NCBI GenBank assembly: GCA_000310025.1
Contig: FN648598.1
Coordinates: 62,493 to 126,492, forward strand
Direction of reading: 5' to 3'
DNA from: Ectocarpus siliculosus
Lineage: Eukaryota > Sar > Phaeophyceae > Ectocarpales > Ectocarpaceae
Length of the DNA: 64,000 bases
Numbering within the stretch: position 1 is the first letter of the stretch; each line of letters opens with the position of its first letter. This document shows positions 49,253-62,373 of this stretch, one piece after another. The notes under the pieces are model-generated. The model made no database searches. It was not told the DNA's origin and saw only the letters and a program-made list of their open reading frames with translations. Position numbers and translations under genes: made by a program.

Positions 49253-52200
49253 TTAGGGGTGCCCGATCCTTTGGTTGTTATTTAGAATCATAAGTAAGTC
49301 CGACTTTGCACGTATATTACATTGGATAAAGAAACGCACGGCAAACAACGTGAGGCGCACCTTTCTCGCCTTGAAGTACGTGTTCGAAAGGGCAGATGAT
49401 GGTCTTATGCCGTCCTTCTTCAGCGCAAACACAACCTTCAGAGCGGCATCCGGACGTTGCGCCCGACCACACCTGCAACGATCAACGAGATGACATTGGA
49501 TCGTGCTTTGTGAGCACCTTGTCGCGAACAATGCAAGCAAAGGAACGCTGGAAAACGGCACAGGGGCCACGGCACTTACACGTATAGTAGCCCACAGTAC
49601 GCGGAGAAAAGGTCTTTCTTGAGGTTCTCCTGCGGCCGGCGGGTTTGCTGGGCGGAAATGCCATTGACAGCATCTCGTTCGTCGGAGTCTTGCACCAAAG
49701 CGGGTCGCACACACCGTCGCCAGAACGAGATGGCGCCCTGCGAAAAGGGAATTTTCCGTTAGGGCAAAGAAACCGCAGCAATCAAAAGATATACCGCATG
49801 TCGGATGTGATACCGAACGTGCAATTCTTGATTCCATTGTACACTGCTCACAGCCTTGACGACTGCAACATGATCAAAGGCGAAGATCCAGCCGGTGCCG
49901 CGCTTGGCCGTTTATAAACACGGAAAGAGGAAAGAGCGCATGCTTGGTACCATGGGAGTGGCTGCAGGCGATCCTGAAACCGAGCGAGACGCACAGCGGC
50001 TAGCAATGACACGCACCAACAATCTTGGCTCACCGTGAGATCAGCCCCGAAGCCAACCAAGACCGCGTTGCAGATTTTGCCATTTAAGTGAATATCTCTC
50101 TCCGTGGCCTCCATATACAGCTGCGTGCACAGCTCTGTCGATGAGACTTGCTCTGCGCCGCCATCCGCAGCGCGTATCCCTTGATACCCAGGCCCACTTC
50201 TCGGCGTCCGCCACCATTGCTTCACGTGGCGCCCAGCTCTCCGCGCGTCCTGGAAACAATTACAACGGCCCAATTAATCAATTAGTGACAATCAATAGAT
50301 GAACGCTCGAACGAAGCACTGGGAAGGCTGTATGGTGCTTCGTCTGAACATGGGGAGTAGAAATCATCGCTGGCCCAGCGCAAGCTTCAAAATATTCATC
50401 ACGTTTCCTGTCGTCGTACAGTAGCGACTGCGGCATGTATGTCTCAGGTACACCACGCTGCCATTTCGCGTCTGCGGCTCTGCTGCACATTGTACATGTG
50501 TTCTGTGCCAACTCACCTCGGCCCGGGTCACCCCCGATATTACGGTGGTGTACGTGAAAATATCAGGAGAAACTCCACAGGCATCCGGCAACGTCTTCAT
50601 CTCTTCCAGCAACAGCAGGGCTGCCTCTGCTCCAATGACTCTGTCTAAGCCAGCACTGCTTGACCCTGATCGAACAGAAGGCCAACACGACACAACCGCC
50701 ATGTGCATGCAATGCAGTGCAGTGCAGGGTTGTTAAAAAATAAGAAGCGGAAGAACACATGGAGCATACATACGCTTGAGTATCCGTGCCTATTGACTTG
50801 AACGCGCTTGATCCACTCTTTGAAACGACGACCAAATGATTTGAGATGCTGCAACCGTCGAATGGGTACAAAAAACTTGTTTATCTCATATAGACCAAAA
50901 CGCAGTCCTTACCGTGAGACGATGGCCCATCAACGACAGAGGCGAACGGCGCTTGTTTTGAGCCAGCCGGCCGAGAAGATGTCGTCACGGCAGTCACCTC
51001 CGGAATATCCTCCACGCTGCCGACATCTTCAATTTCCTGCCGGGCGATCAATCAGCTCCACGTGTTAGGTATTCCGACAGCAACTACCGGCAAACGTCTC
51101 TTGCGGTCGTCCCGACCACCCTGCTTCACACATACAACACATCCAGGGCAATGTGGTGGTGCTGCCTACACTAAAGGAGGCCAATGGTCCCAGCTCGGAT
51201 CGACATCGCGCGCGGGTGCTTCAATCGCAGACCCAATCGCGTCAGAAGTGAAATGAGTTTGTAAAGGACACAGTTGGGTCCAAAAGACAAGGTATTACCA
51301 CGCGTTGCTGCGTTCGCACAAACACCAAACAACAAAGACTCTCCCTTACGCCTCGGCACACGAAAACATGAAACGTTGGTGCTAGGTGCTATGCTGTCTG
51401 TCACCACGAGGGTACATCTAGAAGGTCGAACGAACGACTCCAACTACCCTACTTGAACAATCCGTGGGGTGAGCTCGATCGCTTGACGAGAGACCTATTT
51501 CGCAGGGAACAACCAGCAAACGCATGGCATGATAGCTCTCGCCCTGCAAGATGCCGATGAAACGAGTAATGCATAAAATCCAGTGGGCAATGAAGAGTTC
51601 GTTAATCACCTCAAACACCCATGGATCTTGCACAAGGGCATATATGAGCGAGTTGTAAGAAAACACGTCAGGTTCCATGCCCTCCAGGGCCTTGATGCGT
51701 TCCATCACTTGCAAGGCTCCGTACACGTCGCTATGATCTCCGAGCGCTCTGATGCAGCTGTTGAGGAATGTCAACGACGGATCAATGCGCAGCTTCCTCG
51801 CAGTCTCCATAACGTTGTACACATCCTCTCGGCTGAACTGCAGTCGGACCAGAGCTGCCAAGGTGATGCTGTGTCGGTGAATCGTCGTACATCGTCATGG
51901 GACACCAGGACCAGGCTGGCAGTTAGTGGTGGTGATGCGACACGAAACAGCAGTGCCAATCGTGCGGTTGACAGAGATGACGCACCACGGTAAATGTATC
52001 CGCAGAAACGTAGAATTTTACTCAAACATCCGCAGGCTGCTTTCTACAACATCCTTCAAACCGCTGTAACCCAGCTTCACAACATGTTGCCGGACATTGG
52101 CGTAGGTGTACTGCTCCCAATTTGAGTTGGCGGCTCCAAGCAAACGCGGGTCCGTGATGGTTTTGTACGCCTCTGCAGGTTTACAAGCAGCGGACTGCTT

Positions 52201-55200
52201 AATACCTTAATCCTTTGTCAGATTCGAGCGACGTTGACAAGACAAACGAAAGTGCAACAAGGACTTGCGCGACTCGGCCGTGCAAATATCACAATCACAA
52301 TGGTGGAGAGACGTTGTTCTTTGTTCCAAACCTCTACTTGTACTATTCTCTTATGTTACACAAAAACAACCGATGTCTGGTGCTGGTGCAGGAGATTCCG
52401 CCTGCACGCGCTGCTTTTTAAGTCTCCATATTAAACCATTCAAACAAACAAACAACAACTGGAAGCCACAACTTGCACGCTGATCTGCAACGAGGGTCTT
52501 GTGGACTTCCACAAGCATATACCGGTGTATACATGGAACAAGCAGGCTCTCCATTGAGGCCGTCTGGAACACTTGGACTTGGACGAGGTCAAGGGTGTTG
52601 CTTCTGTTCAAGGGAAGCGACGCCACGATCCAGCCAAGTTGAATGTGATGTCCGTTTAGGGGGGCGAGAACACTCCAATACCAACAACAACAACAAAACT
52701 GGAGCTGTGCGCACGTTACCAAAACGTGAGGTCATCCCTTCCTTGCACGACAATTTGGCAAGACAACGGGCGCCGAAAAGGTCAGGGAATGTGAAAAACA
52801 ACGGTATAATGGTGGTGAAACCCTCAGTGCCTGGGTGCCATCACCAGTATCATTGCCGTAGCTGGTTATACAATCAATCCAACTCACTTGTCCGGTTTGA
52901 TACCCCTTCGTCGCATTTCAGCATCCACCAAACGAGCCTGCCGCTTGTCGTTCTCGAGGCACAGCGCTTGAAGGACCTTCAGTACAGTACAGTACAGTAC
53001 AGTACAGTACAGTAGCCAACATCGCCAGCCGGTCGTTTGCAGTTCCACCGCGTTTTCAGCACGTACAGAGGTGAAGGTTATGGACGCGTTTCACCAACTA
53101 CATATAGTCTACCCTGGTGGAAAAAATGTACGCCGTACAACCCAACGCGACTCATATGCATATAGGTTCATCCAACAAGGGGCGTTAAAAAACTGCACCG
53201 TGACGGCCTTTCATTCAACTCGCCTTTGCGCGGAGGGGTGCTGGGTGTACTGTAAATACAGCACTTCTGCAGTACTCTCGCTGGCAACATGGTAGGATGG
53301 AAGGGCGGCGTTCCAAAAACAGCCCCGCAAAAGGTCTCAATAATACTGCTGGTCGGGTTCGACACGATATTGCGGTTCCACGGCATCTCTTCGCAACGTC
53401 AGTATCAGCAGGGATACCAAGGTCATCCAAGGCTCCTACGTATCTAGCTTGTCCACGCACGAGAAGGGCATAAGAGTCATCCTTACAAACAGCTTGGTCT
53501 CTGGTAGGGCAGTGTCCCTAAAACACGCCATCATACGTTGTAGTAACAGTCGCGTGCTACCACTTTCTGCGTTCGCTACTGTGGACATACAGCCAATTTC
53601 GGCCCGGCAGCTTCGATGTACGCACATATGGATCTAACCCACGATTCTCGTTAAAAGTCTTGCAACACATCGACGACGCTGCAAGGTATGCGATACGTAG
53701 CGCAATGTACGAAAGACTTACATGTATGATGCTCAGTAGCAAATGCATATCGAGGAATGATCGTTATTGGAGCCAAGAACCATGCAATCGTGAATACACG
53801 CTGGGACAGTCAGTCAGTCTTGCTTCCAAGACAAGATATGACGTGTTCAACCAGTCTCAACCGTCAAACCTCACCAGGTTGTACGAGACGAGCGTAGGCG
53901 CCACGCTGCTCCCGTGCCCACTGTCATCCTGCCGCAAATACTTGTTGAACACCTCGATGACACGCAATGTGTCTCCCCCCTGACACAACGAGAAGGAGAG
54001 GTGCGCGACAAGAGAGGTTACGTCTACACCACAATCCCGTATTTTACTTACAAGTATGAGTGTTGCACAATGCTTCACTTCACTTAGTTAGAGAGACAAG
54101 CCCTAAACGGCGGCTGCAGAGGTCATGACGAGGAGGATAAAATGATACGATGGAACCGGCAGCACATAACCCTGAAAAGCAGACACTATTGTTTCTTTAC
54201 TCTCATCCCTCAGGGGCAACAAGGACGATATTTTAGGCCATACCTTGGTTAGTCCAGTGAGAATTGAGTTGAACGTATCCGCCCTTGGACGAATTTCGCG
54301 CCTGTTCATTTCTTCAAGCAGCTTGAAGGCCCTGTCGTCCAGATTGCGCGCCATGTAGGCAGCAATGCCAACGTTGAAAGTGATCACATCCGGCACTACC
54401 CCGGGGAAATCCTGTACGAGCACACAAGAACCGAAAGCGATCGAAACGGCCGATCCAATCCTTCATGAGCCCACCGCCCACACATCTATCGCACACAAGG
54501 GCCTAGACGCATGATGGTGTTGGTGTTCTTGAGACGAGGATCGCCCTTGTGTGTGTTCCCCGTCCTCTCCTATGCTGATTGGTCGAGGTCGAGGTCGAGA
54601 CAGTTTAGTCTATCTTTCGGACTACACACACATCAGCCACGTTGGATATCAACAATTGCGTGGTACCCACGTCAACGCTCAGAAAGGCAACCAATACTCT
54701 CAACCCAAACAATCGCCTTGCAAACAGCATCATGACGAAAGGAGCAACGCATGCACATTTCTACACCATGCTCTGTTGGCCGTGGCTGGCTCACCCCATC
54801 CAGAGCTTGTTCGAAAGTCTCGATTGCTTCGTCCAGCTTCCCTTGTTTGATGGCGTGATCGATCCGTGCGTTTATCGTGATTCTATCAGGCGCCACTCCA
54901 AGACGAGACATGAGGTTCTCTGCTTTCTTTGCGGCAACACGGCTCGCAGAAGACCTTTTCTTTGCAGCTGCGCTGAAGAAAAGGTTGAAGCTGCGCGCGG
55001 GGGGAGGAATGATAGGGTTCTATTAACATTATTTTCATCGAACAAGCGGTGGTTTACCGGCATCATCCACCTTTCCTACACTGCACCATCGGTGGCTTCA
55101 CACAAATAGGCGAAGATGAATGCAACTATTGGTGATGGGGGTGACCAGTGAACAACACCATACCCTTGTTTTGTAATTGTGTCCTCATGGGCGAGAAAAC

Positions 55201-58200
55201 TACGCAAAACGAACGACTACATATTACACACCATACGAACTGCATATGCCACAACACGGAACTTCGAGGAAGGCAGGAAGGAAGGAGCCCTAACCTCCCT
55301 TCGTTCGATGTGATTGTCCTAAGGTTGACACCAAAATGATACTTCTAGTAGTACATATGTGATGCTGGCAAGCAAACCACAGCATCAACAATATTACCCA
55401 TAGAAACACCCCCCGCTCCCTCCTCCTCACCTCCATTCTCTTATAGATCTCACAGATCTTACAGACCAGATCCAACACAACAGCACTGCACAAGTGAGAG
55501 TTACATCATAACGCCAGTAGTCCTCGCTACAGCGGAAGAAAAAATAAATTCCGATCGGAGCATGCCATGAAACCAAGCAGACAGTTCCTATTACGAAACA
55601 AAAAAAGTGTTTTTTCAAGACCAACGCTTCACTACCAGGCGTTCGCGGCAAATGTCGGCTAGGCAAGCACGCCAGTGCTAGGGATACATGCTTGGACCTG
55701 CTCAACAGGGACCGGAGAGCTAAAGCGCACGTGGAACTAAAGGGACCATAAGCGATTCACCCAGTACTGTAGCACCAACAAGTTGAAAGCCTGGTCAAGG
55801 CATGTGCGACCTTCAGCAAAATGTTCGGGGACAAACAAGATGGGAGGGAGTGGCCTTGGGTATCCTGCTGGAATGCTTTGCAGCACGCAGAGCAACGAGG
55901 AAACTTATGAAGTACAGGGTTTCCATGCCAAAAAAGGTGTGAAACAACGCCCAGAAGAATCGCGATTTTGGTGTATCAAGTATGAATGCTTTTGGAGGAT
56001 TCTGCAGAGACGGTGGTAGAATGACAGAACAAATGCAGGAATCTTCGAACAGAAACCTTCAACTTCATATGAGCAGCGTCTCACGTGTAGGCGTCGGGGT
56101 CGATACCCCACCGGCTAGATGCTCGCTCAAGCATGTCTAGTCCTCCCGCGAAATTCCCATCCTGCGATACAGTACAATAGGCAAAGATCCATTGATGAGA
56201 CCAAGAGCGGGGGGTGGGGGCGGGTGTACTCATAGTCGTGCATGCCTTAGTCGTTAGGCCATTGACCTCGCATCCCTACAAAGCCGGGACGGAGCACGCC
56301 GGGTTCTCAACGGACCAGGCTCTCACATCACCTAACGCGAAGCGCCGTGAGGTATTCGGCGAGTCGCATGGAGGGTGCGCTGCATCTTGCAACGGGTGTT
56401 CGGCATCTTGTGCTTACTTCCTCGCATACGGATGACAGCTGCAAATGACTTACCTTTGTTTTGTGGTGCTTTTCAGAGACAGTCATAAGCACTGTGTAAC
56501 TGCCTCGAGGTTGCTTGACCAATTTGACACAACGTGGTGCGATCATCCCCCTTTCGCGGAGTGAGAGTTTCGACCCCGCACACAATAATCTACTCGACCA
56601 CCATTATGGCTACCGCATAAACAAAACCTAAGACAAACAAAAGCGGCAACCTGGTTGCCGAGAGCACGAAGTGATCGGCTTGTTTTACAACGTCGTTGCC
56701 AAGCGACGGAAACCCCGATGGCAAACACCGGGGGGGGGAGAGGTGCCGAAATTCTCATGTGTCCCATCTACCAGAAAGTAAAGAATTCCGGGTTATCGAC
56801 CCGAGGGCTGCCGCGGCAGTCTGCTCGCGCGGTTGCTGGTATTGGAGAGAGCAGCTCGTCCGCTAATGTAGCACGCGCTGTCTATGATGCGCTATTGATG
56901 AGATGTTTTGTATGGCAATACTGTATTATTTTACGAACATGTTCAAGTTTTGCTTGGTGGAATCGAACAGAGTCCATGACCTTCTGTGCACGAAAAATTG
57001 AAATATCGGGGGAGATACCACTTGTGTGCTGCTCGGGAAATCGTTGAAAAACAGAATTTTCGCTGATGCTATTGAATCATTCATTGCTAATCTATTTAAG
57101 ACTCTTTTCTTCGATAGAGATGGATTCGTTGGGTCAAATTGATGAAATGAAAAAATATGCCTTCGTTGATGGTTGTTCGCACCTGCACCAGAGCAGAAAC
57201 GACGATATTGAAACAGACATCGCCGAGGTCGACGCCCCTGTCCATCATCTCGGTATAGGCCGAAACACAGCGATCTGCCTGCCTATCCCGCTTTAAGGCA
57301 TCCAGGAAAGCCCCGGCCGTGTGTTGAGTAGGGCGTTGACCCCTGTCAAGCATAGCCTGCCCCGTCACGTGAACGTGTTGAATAAAGAACGACGAGAACT
57401 CGTGACGGTTATGCAAAGACACACAACACTTGCACACACACACACGCGGTAACCTTACAAGGTTCGGAAAAGCCAAGTGCAAATCATGAAACTATATCGT
57501 AAGGCCTGTGTGCGGGCTGCCATCTTCGCCAGCACCGACAACACAGCGGGACAATATATTCACCGTTTTGTCGGTTCCCATCCGCTGCTGCACGGCAGGA
57601 TGCTCCTATATACGTGTAAGGACGTGTGCATAGGACGCCGTGATTCAGATGTGAGTTTTACTACACGCACATGTACTTTGCTGTGTAGTGGACGGCAAAA
57701 GAAACTTCCCATTGCTTGAAATTCTAGTACTCCCGGGGGTGTAGCCAAGTTGAAGCCTGGGTGCTCGACACGACAGATCCTTCAATTCCTCACTCAGTTT
57801 GAGTGTTCCAACATATCAGACTTGGGCACTGGGCACACCGCTGTGCTGTGTGACTTCATAGTGTACAACACCGAATGCATGCACTATTTTACAACCCCAG
57901 ACAAGACACAGAAATAATCCGTACCGTGAAAACCTTGTCCGCGAAGATTGGCTGTCCACATCGGCTTGCTGCCTTCAGTAGCACATCTTGAACTTGCAAA
58001 GTGTCCGCGACCTCTGGGTCAGCTGTTCGCATCTGCTTCAGATACTCCTTGTCCGCCCCGAGAGACTTCATCGTCGACGCCAGCAGCCTCTTATCGCGTG
58101 TCCGAGCAGCGGACAGCAATTTGAAAAAGTACTGCTTGCTCCGTTTCTCTATTGCCACCGAGCGACTCTCCTTTTCCAGAGACATGGAATCAGCACGTGG

Positions 58201-58353
58201 CGGAGGAGAACGGGAAGACTGATGAGAAGGAGAGCACCGAAGGCGAGGCAAGCCACATCGGGACGATACTACGTGGTGTTGCTGGTGCTTCGCCATGAGT
58301 GCATCTCCGACAGGTCTGCATGATCCCACGAAAGCATTCAAGTTGACGGTCAT
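49253..58353 (-). CDS. Pentatricopeptide repeat (PPR) protein C
   Basis: Third PPR gene, minus strand. Exons in order: 58353-57925, 57356-57183, 56161-56085, 54990-54795, 54411-54244, 53979-53875, about 53600-53487, 53386-53276, 52976-52888, about 52172-52022, 51854-51634, 51036-50914, 50640-50517, 50249-50034, 49737-49580 and 49472 to the stop at 49253. PPR units include PDRITINARIDHAIKQGKLD, PDVITFNVGIAAYMARNLDD, VDLGDVCFNIVVSALVQ, LTFLNSCIRALGDHSDVYGA and VSPDIFTYTTVISGVTRAE. The first exon has ATG at 58353 or 58184. Several junctions agree in phase (AC|C between 56085 and 54990; GT|G between 49580 and 49472). Junctions at 53600, 52022 and 50914 do not close cleanly, so an exon is missing or two genes are fused in my model. 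Confidence 0.65.
52981..53014. repeat. ACAGT pentanucleotide microsatellite at a splice acceptor
   Basis: About seven ACAGT units (ACTGT on the minus strand). On the minus strand the run ends only four bases before the GAAG acceptor of the PPR exon 52976-52888, so it occupies the place of the polypyrimidine tract. Confidence 0.8.
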
Positions 58354-59702
58354 CTGATGTCGCCACTGCTGTGCCCATCAACAATCCTCGTCTGCACTCG
58401 TCTCCACAACCTCGTAACCACTTTCCTATTGCCGTGGGAGAAAGCTGCACGACGAGAGAAGAGGAAGGGAGAACATGCAACGACCGATAGGAGGTTGTTG
58501 TTGCGTGTTGCGGGTTGATGTTGCACACCAGCAGCAGCCAGCAGGGCAGAGGGGCGCGACAGTACCGAGATGCGGTGCCCCTTCATGAAATCAGATCGCG
58601 GTGCCCCTTCACGTTGCGGATGATGCATGTGTCATGATGTGGACAGCACACCAGACACGCTTGTACCAACCAGTGCAGCACCATCGATTTGCTGTTGTTT
58701 TGTACATTCGTAGCCGTTATACTCTGGAGATTGCGGCGGAGGATGTTTTCGCTGCTTGTTGGGCGGGCTTTGGGACCATGCCGACTGCATGGAGGAAACG
58801 CGATGCGAGTCGTTCTGGGGGCTGTTCGAGGGCACAAGACGGTGGGTACCTTTCCAGCTTTCCAGCAGTAGTAATAGTGTAGTGCAACATCGGTCAAGCT
58901 CTGTTCGCGTTCCACATACTCCTAACGCACTGGCTACATCCTCACCTGCCCCCAGGACTTTCCGCCCCGCTTCTCTCCCGCCCCCCGCCACTACATACTA
59001 AATAGATTTTTACAAGAGAGTGCCATCTGTTGCATAAGATACCATACCCACCCCCTTTGGACCGATTTTCAAAGGTGGACTACCCGATTACCCTGTGCAC
59101 TAAACACGGAGTGACGGGGTGCCTTTCATGGAGAAAGTTGTCATTAGATTCTGTCATCCTTTTCCTCATGGAATAATTAATGATCGAGCTATCGGTCCAT
59201 GTGGTGATTTATTAGTAATCGAGCTATCGGTCCATGTGGTGCTTTAGATGAAAGGGTGGGGTGAGCGGGGTGATTTTCGGATTTTCGTACGTTGCATCGA
59301 CAGCCACTAACGGACTCACCAGTGAAAGACGTCAGCCTCATCGCGGGGATTATGCGAATTGCGAACACGCTTCCTAGTGCGTGTGCGACCCGTTGTTGTT
59401 TGAATAACCGTTAGTCATTTCTTAAGTACAATAAATATAATCTAGAACTCTGCGTTAGACCGCTGGGGTACCATCCCAGAATCCCAGGGCAGAGGGGTCG
59501 ACGCGGTAGTCGAGTCTCAGGTTCCAGCAGCATGTGTTTCTTTCGATCTGGGTAACATGTGCAGAATCGCCTTCCATATGCGCCCGGGTTGCCCTTAATC
59601 GCGGTCAAACCTCTTGCTGTTGGAAGCCACAGGATGAGTATCTTGTTTACACCAGTTTGGATTTAGATTCACTCGTCGCGCTTCCTTAGCCAAAACAGAA
59701 GT
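58354..59702. other. Upstream region of PPR gene C up to the retroelement
   Basis: Expected to carry the PPR gene C promoter and 5' UTR. GCGGTGCCCCTTCA is repeated at 58571 and 58596, and a 24-bp direct repeat is at 59183-59241. No exon or RNA gene was recognised. Confidence 0.4.
59183..59241. repeat. 24-bp direct repeat, 35-bp period
   Basis: ATCGAGCTATCGGTCCATGT plus GGTG occurs exactly at 59183-59206 and 59218-59241. Could be a short target-site or replication-slippage duplication. Confidence 0.75.
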
Positions 59703-59812
59703 TGAAGGTTATGTTGTACAACCTGGTGTTTTGTCAGAACGGTTAGAAAGATCAAAGGGGGCACCGTAAGTGAGAGAGAATCGATAGGTAGGTACATGTA
59801 TAACGAAAGGAA
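59703..59812. repeat. Inverted-repeat arm (outer) of the retroelement end
   Basis: Partner of 60241-60350. DIRS elements end in inverted or split repeats; this arm most likely marks the left (3') terminus of the element. Confidence 0.75.
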
Positions 59813-59817
59813 AAAAA

Positions 59818-60088
59818 ACGAACCGACGATGCTCTTGCTCTCGTTCTCTGTCTTTCCATGTGTCGCTCTCGCCAACAACATGCTTACCTCGGCTTAACCG
59901 GTCGTTCCGTGCCCTGCTGCTCAGCAGCCAGAGACACGCTTACCTTGACCCTACTTGTACACCATCATGTGCCTTCCCATGCCCCGCTTCAGCCTAGAAC
60001 ACGCTACCCATGTCCAGCTTCCGCCCGAGACACGCATACCTCGGCTTCAAAAAATGAAAATAAAACGAACCGACGATGCTCTTGCTCT
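59818..60088. repeat. Direct repeat pair in the retroelement terminal region
   Basis: ACGAACCGACGATGCTCTTG plus CTCT occurs exactly at 59818-59841 and 60065-60088, a 247-nt period. Similar CGCTTACC/CGCATACC and CAGCCAGAGACACGCTTACC-type words lie between, suggesting an older internal duplication. Confidence 0.7.
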
Positions 60089-60240
60089 CTTTCTCTGTCT
60101 CTCCTCGCTTCCGTACACTCGCTTCCTCCTTCTTCCTCCTCTGTCTCTCTTCTACTCCTCCTCTTATTTGCTTGTTGTCTTGCTCTTTCGTTCAGATGTT
60201 TCTTCTGTTGTGAGCAAGGTGCATCTCTTTCCTTTTTATT

Positions 60241-60350
60241 TTCCTTTCGTTATACACACCTACCTATCAATTCTCTCTTACCTACGGTGCCCCCCGTTGA
60301 TCTTTCTAACCGTTCTGACAAAACACCAGGTTGTACAACACAACCTTTCA
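60241..60350. repeat. Inverted-repeat arm (inner) of the retroelement end
   Basis: Complementary over about 110 nt to 59703-59812, with roughly a dozen differences. The shared segment includes GATCTTTCTAACCGTTCTGA and CAAAACACCAGGTTGTACAA. The ~430-nt loop between the arms holds pyrimidine-rich direct repeats. Confidence 0.8.
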
Positions 60351-60537
60351 CTCTTGTCTCTCACTTCCCATTTTTTTTATTATTGTGTCGCCGCGCAAAG
60401 GCCGGGTCTTGGAGGTGGAACTCTCCCCCTCCCTCCCGGCCCTTGAGCCTACTAGGGAATCCACACGCTTCCGTAAGTAATAAGAACCAGGCTGACCACA
60501 TTCCGCTGGTCGCCCAGCTTGGACACAAACCTCCCCA

Positions 60538-61700
60538 TCACGAAGTCTTGTTCTTCTTACTTTTGGATTCCTCTTCCCGATTTCTTCCCCATTCCGTCCC
60601 TTGCCCCGGTTGTCTCTCCAATACCCTTTCGCCTCCTTCCAACACCGCCGACACCCATGCTGGGTCTTGCATATTCGCCCTTACGTATGACATTCGAATG
60701 CGTTCGACGACCACCTCCCTTCCTTCTTCATCACAGCCTCCGGTACTCCTTTCGCGGCCAGCCTCGTCGCCCCACCTATCCTTCCCGAATGTAACGCAAA
60801 CTCTTCCGGTTTTAGCGTAGCCCCTGCCCCTTTCCCTTCCTTCGACCACATCTTTGACACCGCTCTTATCCCCTGCCTCATCTGTTCTGTCGCCTTCCCT
60901 CTCTGCCATACCTCCCACTTCCCTTTCCTTCTGTGTACCATCAATGGTGCCGTTGCACTTAATCCTTCACTTCCATAAATCCCGAATAGTTCCAGCATCA
61001 ATTCCACCGCTCCATTCGCCCTCCCCCTCTCCTTGACCATCACCGCTCCTTTCCTCCCTTGGTCTCCCTTCGAGCCTCTCATCTGCACTTCTATCTTATC
61101 TGCCCTTAACCTCTCCGGTCCTTCCAGCTGCTTATCGCCCTCGAAGAATGCCACGTCCCCCCTGCACAGGCAGTACACGTCGTGGATTTTTCCATCCTTT
61201 TCCGCATACAACTCTGACGCCCTCAACATCAGCAGATATGTCAAAGCCATTCCGATACATAGCACTCTTCCCCCTGCACCCTCACCGCCAACACTCTTGC
61301 TGCATTACACTCAACATTCCCCATGTCAGAGGTCTCCTCACTCTTGCTTGTGTACCTTTCTCCACGTGCCCTCTCTTAATACCTTGCGCTACCCCTTTGA
61401 TGTACGGGTTACTCAACGGCAAAGACATGTTCTGAAACTGTTGATGATAGAAATTTACCCCCACGAGCTTCCCCATTATCGTCGAATCCCTATTTCCTAG
61501 GAACGCGCTTAAGTAAGCCATGTACACTCCGCCAGCTCCTCCACTATCTCCCCTTCCTCCGACCCCCACTTTATCCACATGTTCCAAGCCCCCGTGTAAG
61601 TTTTTCTAGTCGACGCTGCAACTCTTCCAAGTGCGTAGCTTCGCGCAAAATCTCTGCACGTAGCTGCTGCTCCTCGGGCTTCAGCTCCTGCACCTGCCAA
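60538..61700 (-). pseudogene. Retroelement tyrosine recombinase, frameshifted at the catalytic Tyr
   Basis: Three frames are needed. 61700-61509 has the core-binding start YALGRVAASTRKTYTGAWN. 61587-61282 has VNFYHQQFQNMSLPLSNPYI. 61265-60681 has the catalytic domain: LMLRASEL (Arg I), FALHSGRIGGATRLA (His-x-x-Arg), GRWSSNAFE. It then reads CHT-stop where the family has its Tyr. The Tyr appears in the neighbouring frame (SYVRANMQDPAW, in 60918-60538). Confidence 0.75.
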
Positions 61701-62291
61701 CGTGTTCCGGGCGATTCCGATTGCAAGTTGTTAGCGATCTCCTCTTCCTTCCATCTCGTTATGCCATCTGCTAGCCTATTCTCCACGCCCGGTACATGCT
61801 CGCCTGAAAACACCAACCCCCAATCGTCTCCAAAGCTCCCATCATCCTCATCAGTGCCCCTACCCTCGCCTTCTTCTCCCCCCCCCCACACACTTGTTCA
61901 CCCACGACACGGCGCTTTCGTTGTCCGCCCTCATCATCACCGCCTCCCCTTTCCGCTCCGGCCTATCCCCCTTCGAAATCACCATCACATACGCCGTCAT
62001 CGCCATCGCCATCAGTTCTAGCACGTTGATGCTTATAAAGTCCCCTTCTCCCTTCTGCCTCGCCCTGATCGTCCTTCCTTGTACCTCCTCCGGCAACTCG
62101 TACCTCCAGAACACCCTCGTTTCCATGCAACCCTCCTCAAACGCTCTCATTGACGCATCCGAAAACCAGCTCCTCGAATGAACTTGCTTGGCAAAGCTGA
62201 ACGACGCCGCCGTTATCTTACTGCCCACCTCCCCCGCCCCTCCCCCTAGAAACCACCGCCACCACCCCACCTCTGCCATATAAACTCCCAT
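61571..62291 (-). pseudogene. Retroelement RNase H domain, frameshifted
   Basis: Frame 62291-61860 contains WFSDASMRAFEEG (first Asp), NVLELMAMAMTAYVMV (Glu) and MMRADNESAVSWVNK (second Asp), the DED pattern of retroelement RNase H. A second frame, 61891-61571, continues with VFSGEHVPGVENRLADGITR, the His/Asp C-terminal motif. The junction is at the C-run at 61881-61890, a likely slippage point. Confidence 0.7.
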
Positions 62292-62373
62292 GTCAGCTTC
62301 ACTGCCTTGCGTGCTTGCGCCTTCTTCCTATGTCTGCCCCACGCGTCCCCCCCTCCGGCTCGTTCCACCCCAT

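Noticed and set aside
59858-60820. Plus-strand 320-codon Ser/Leu/Pro-rich ORF
   Set aside because: It lies antisense to the recombinase and its terminal repeats, and is made of pyrimidine-rich sequence.
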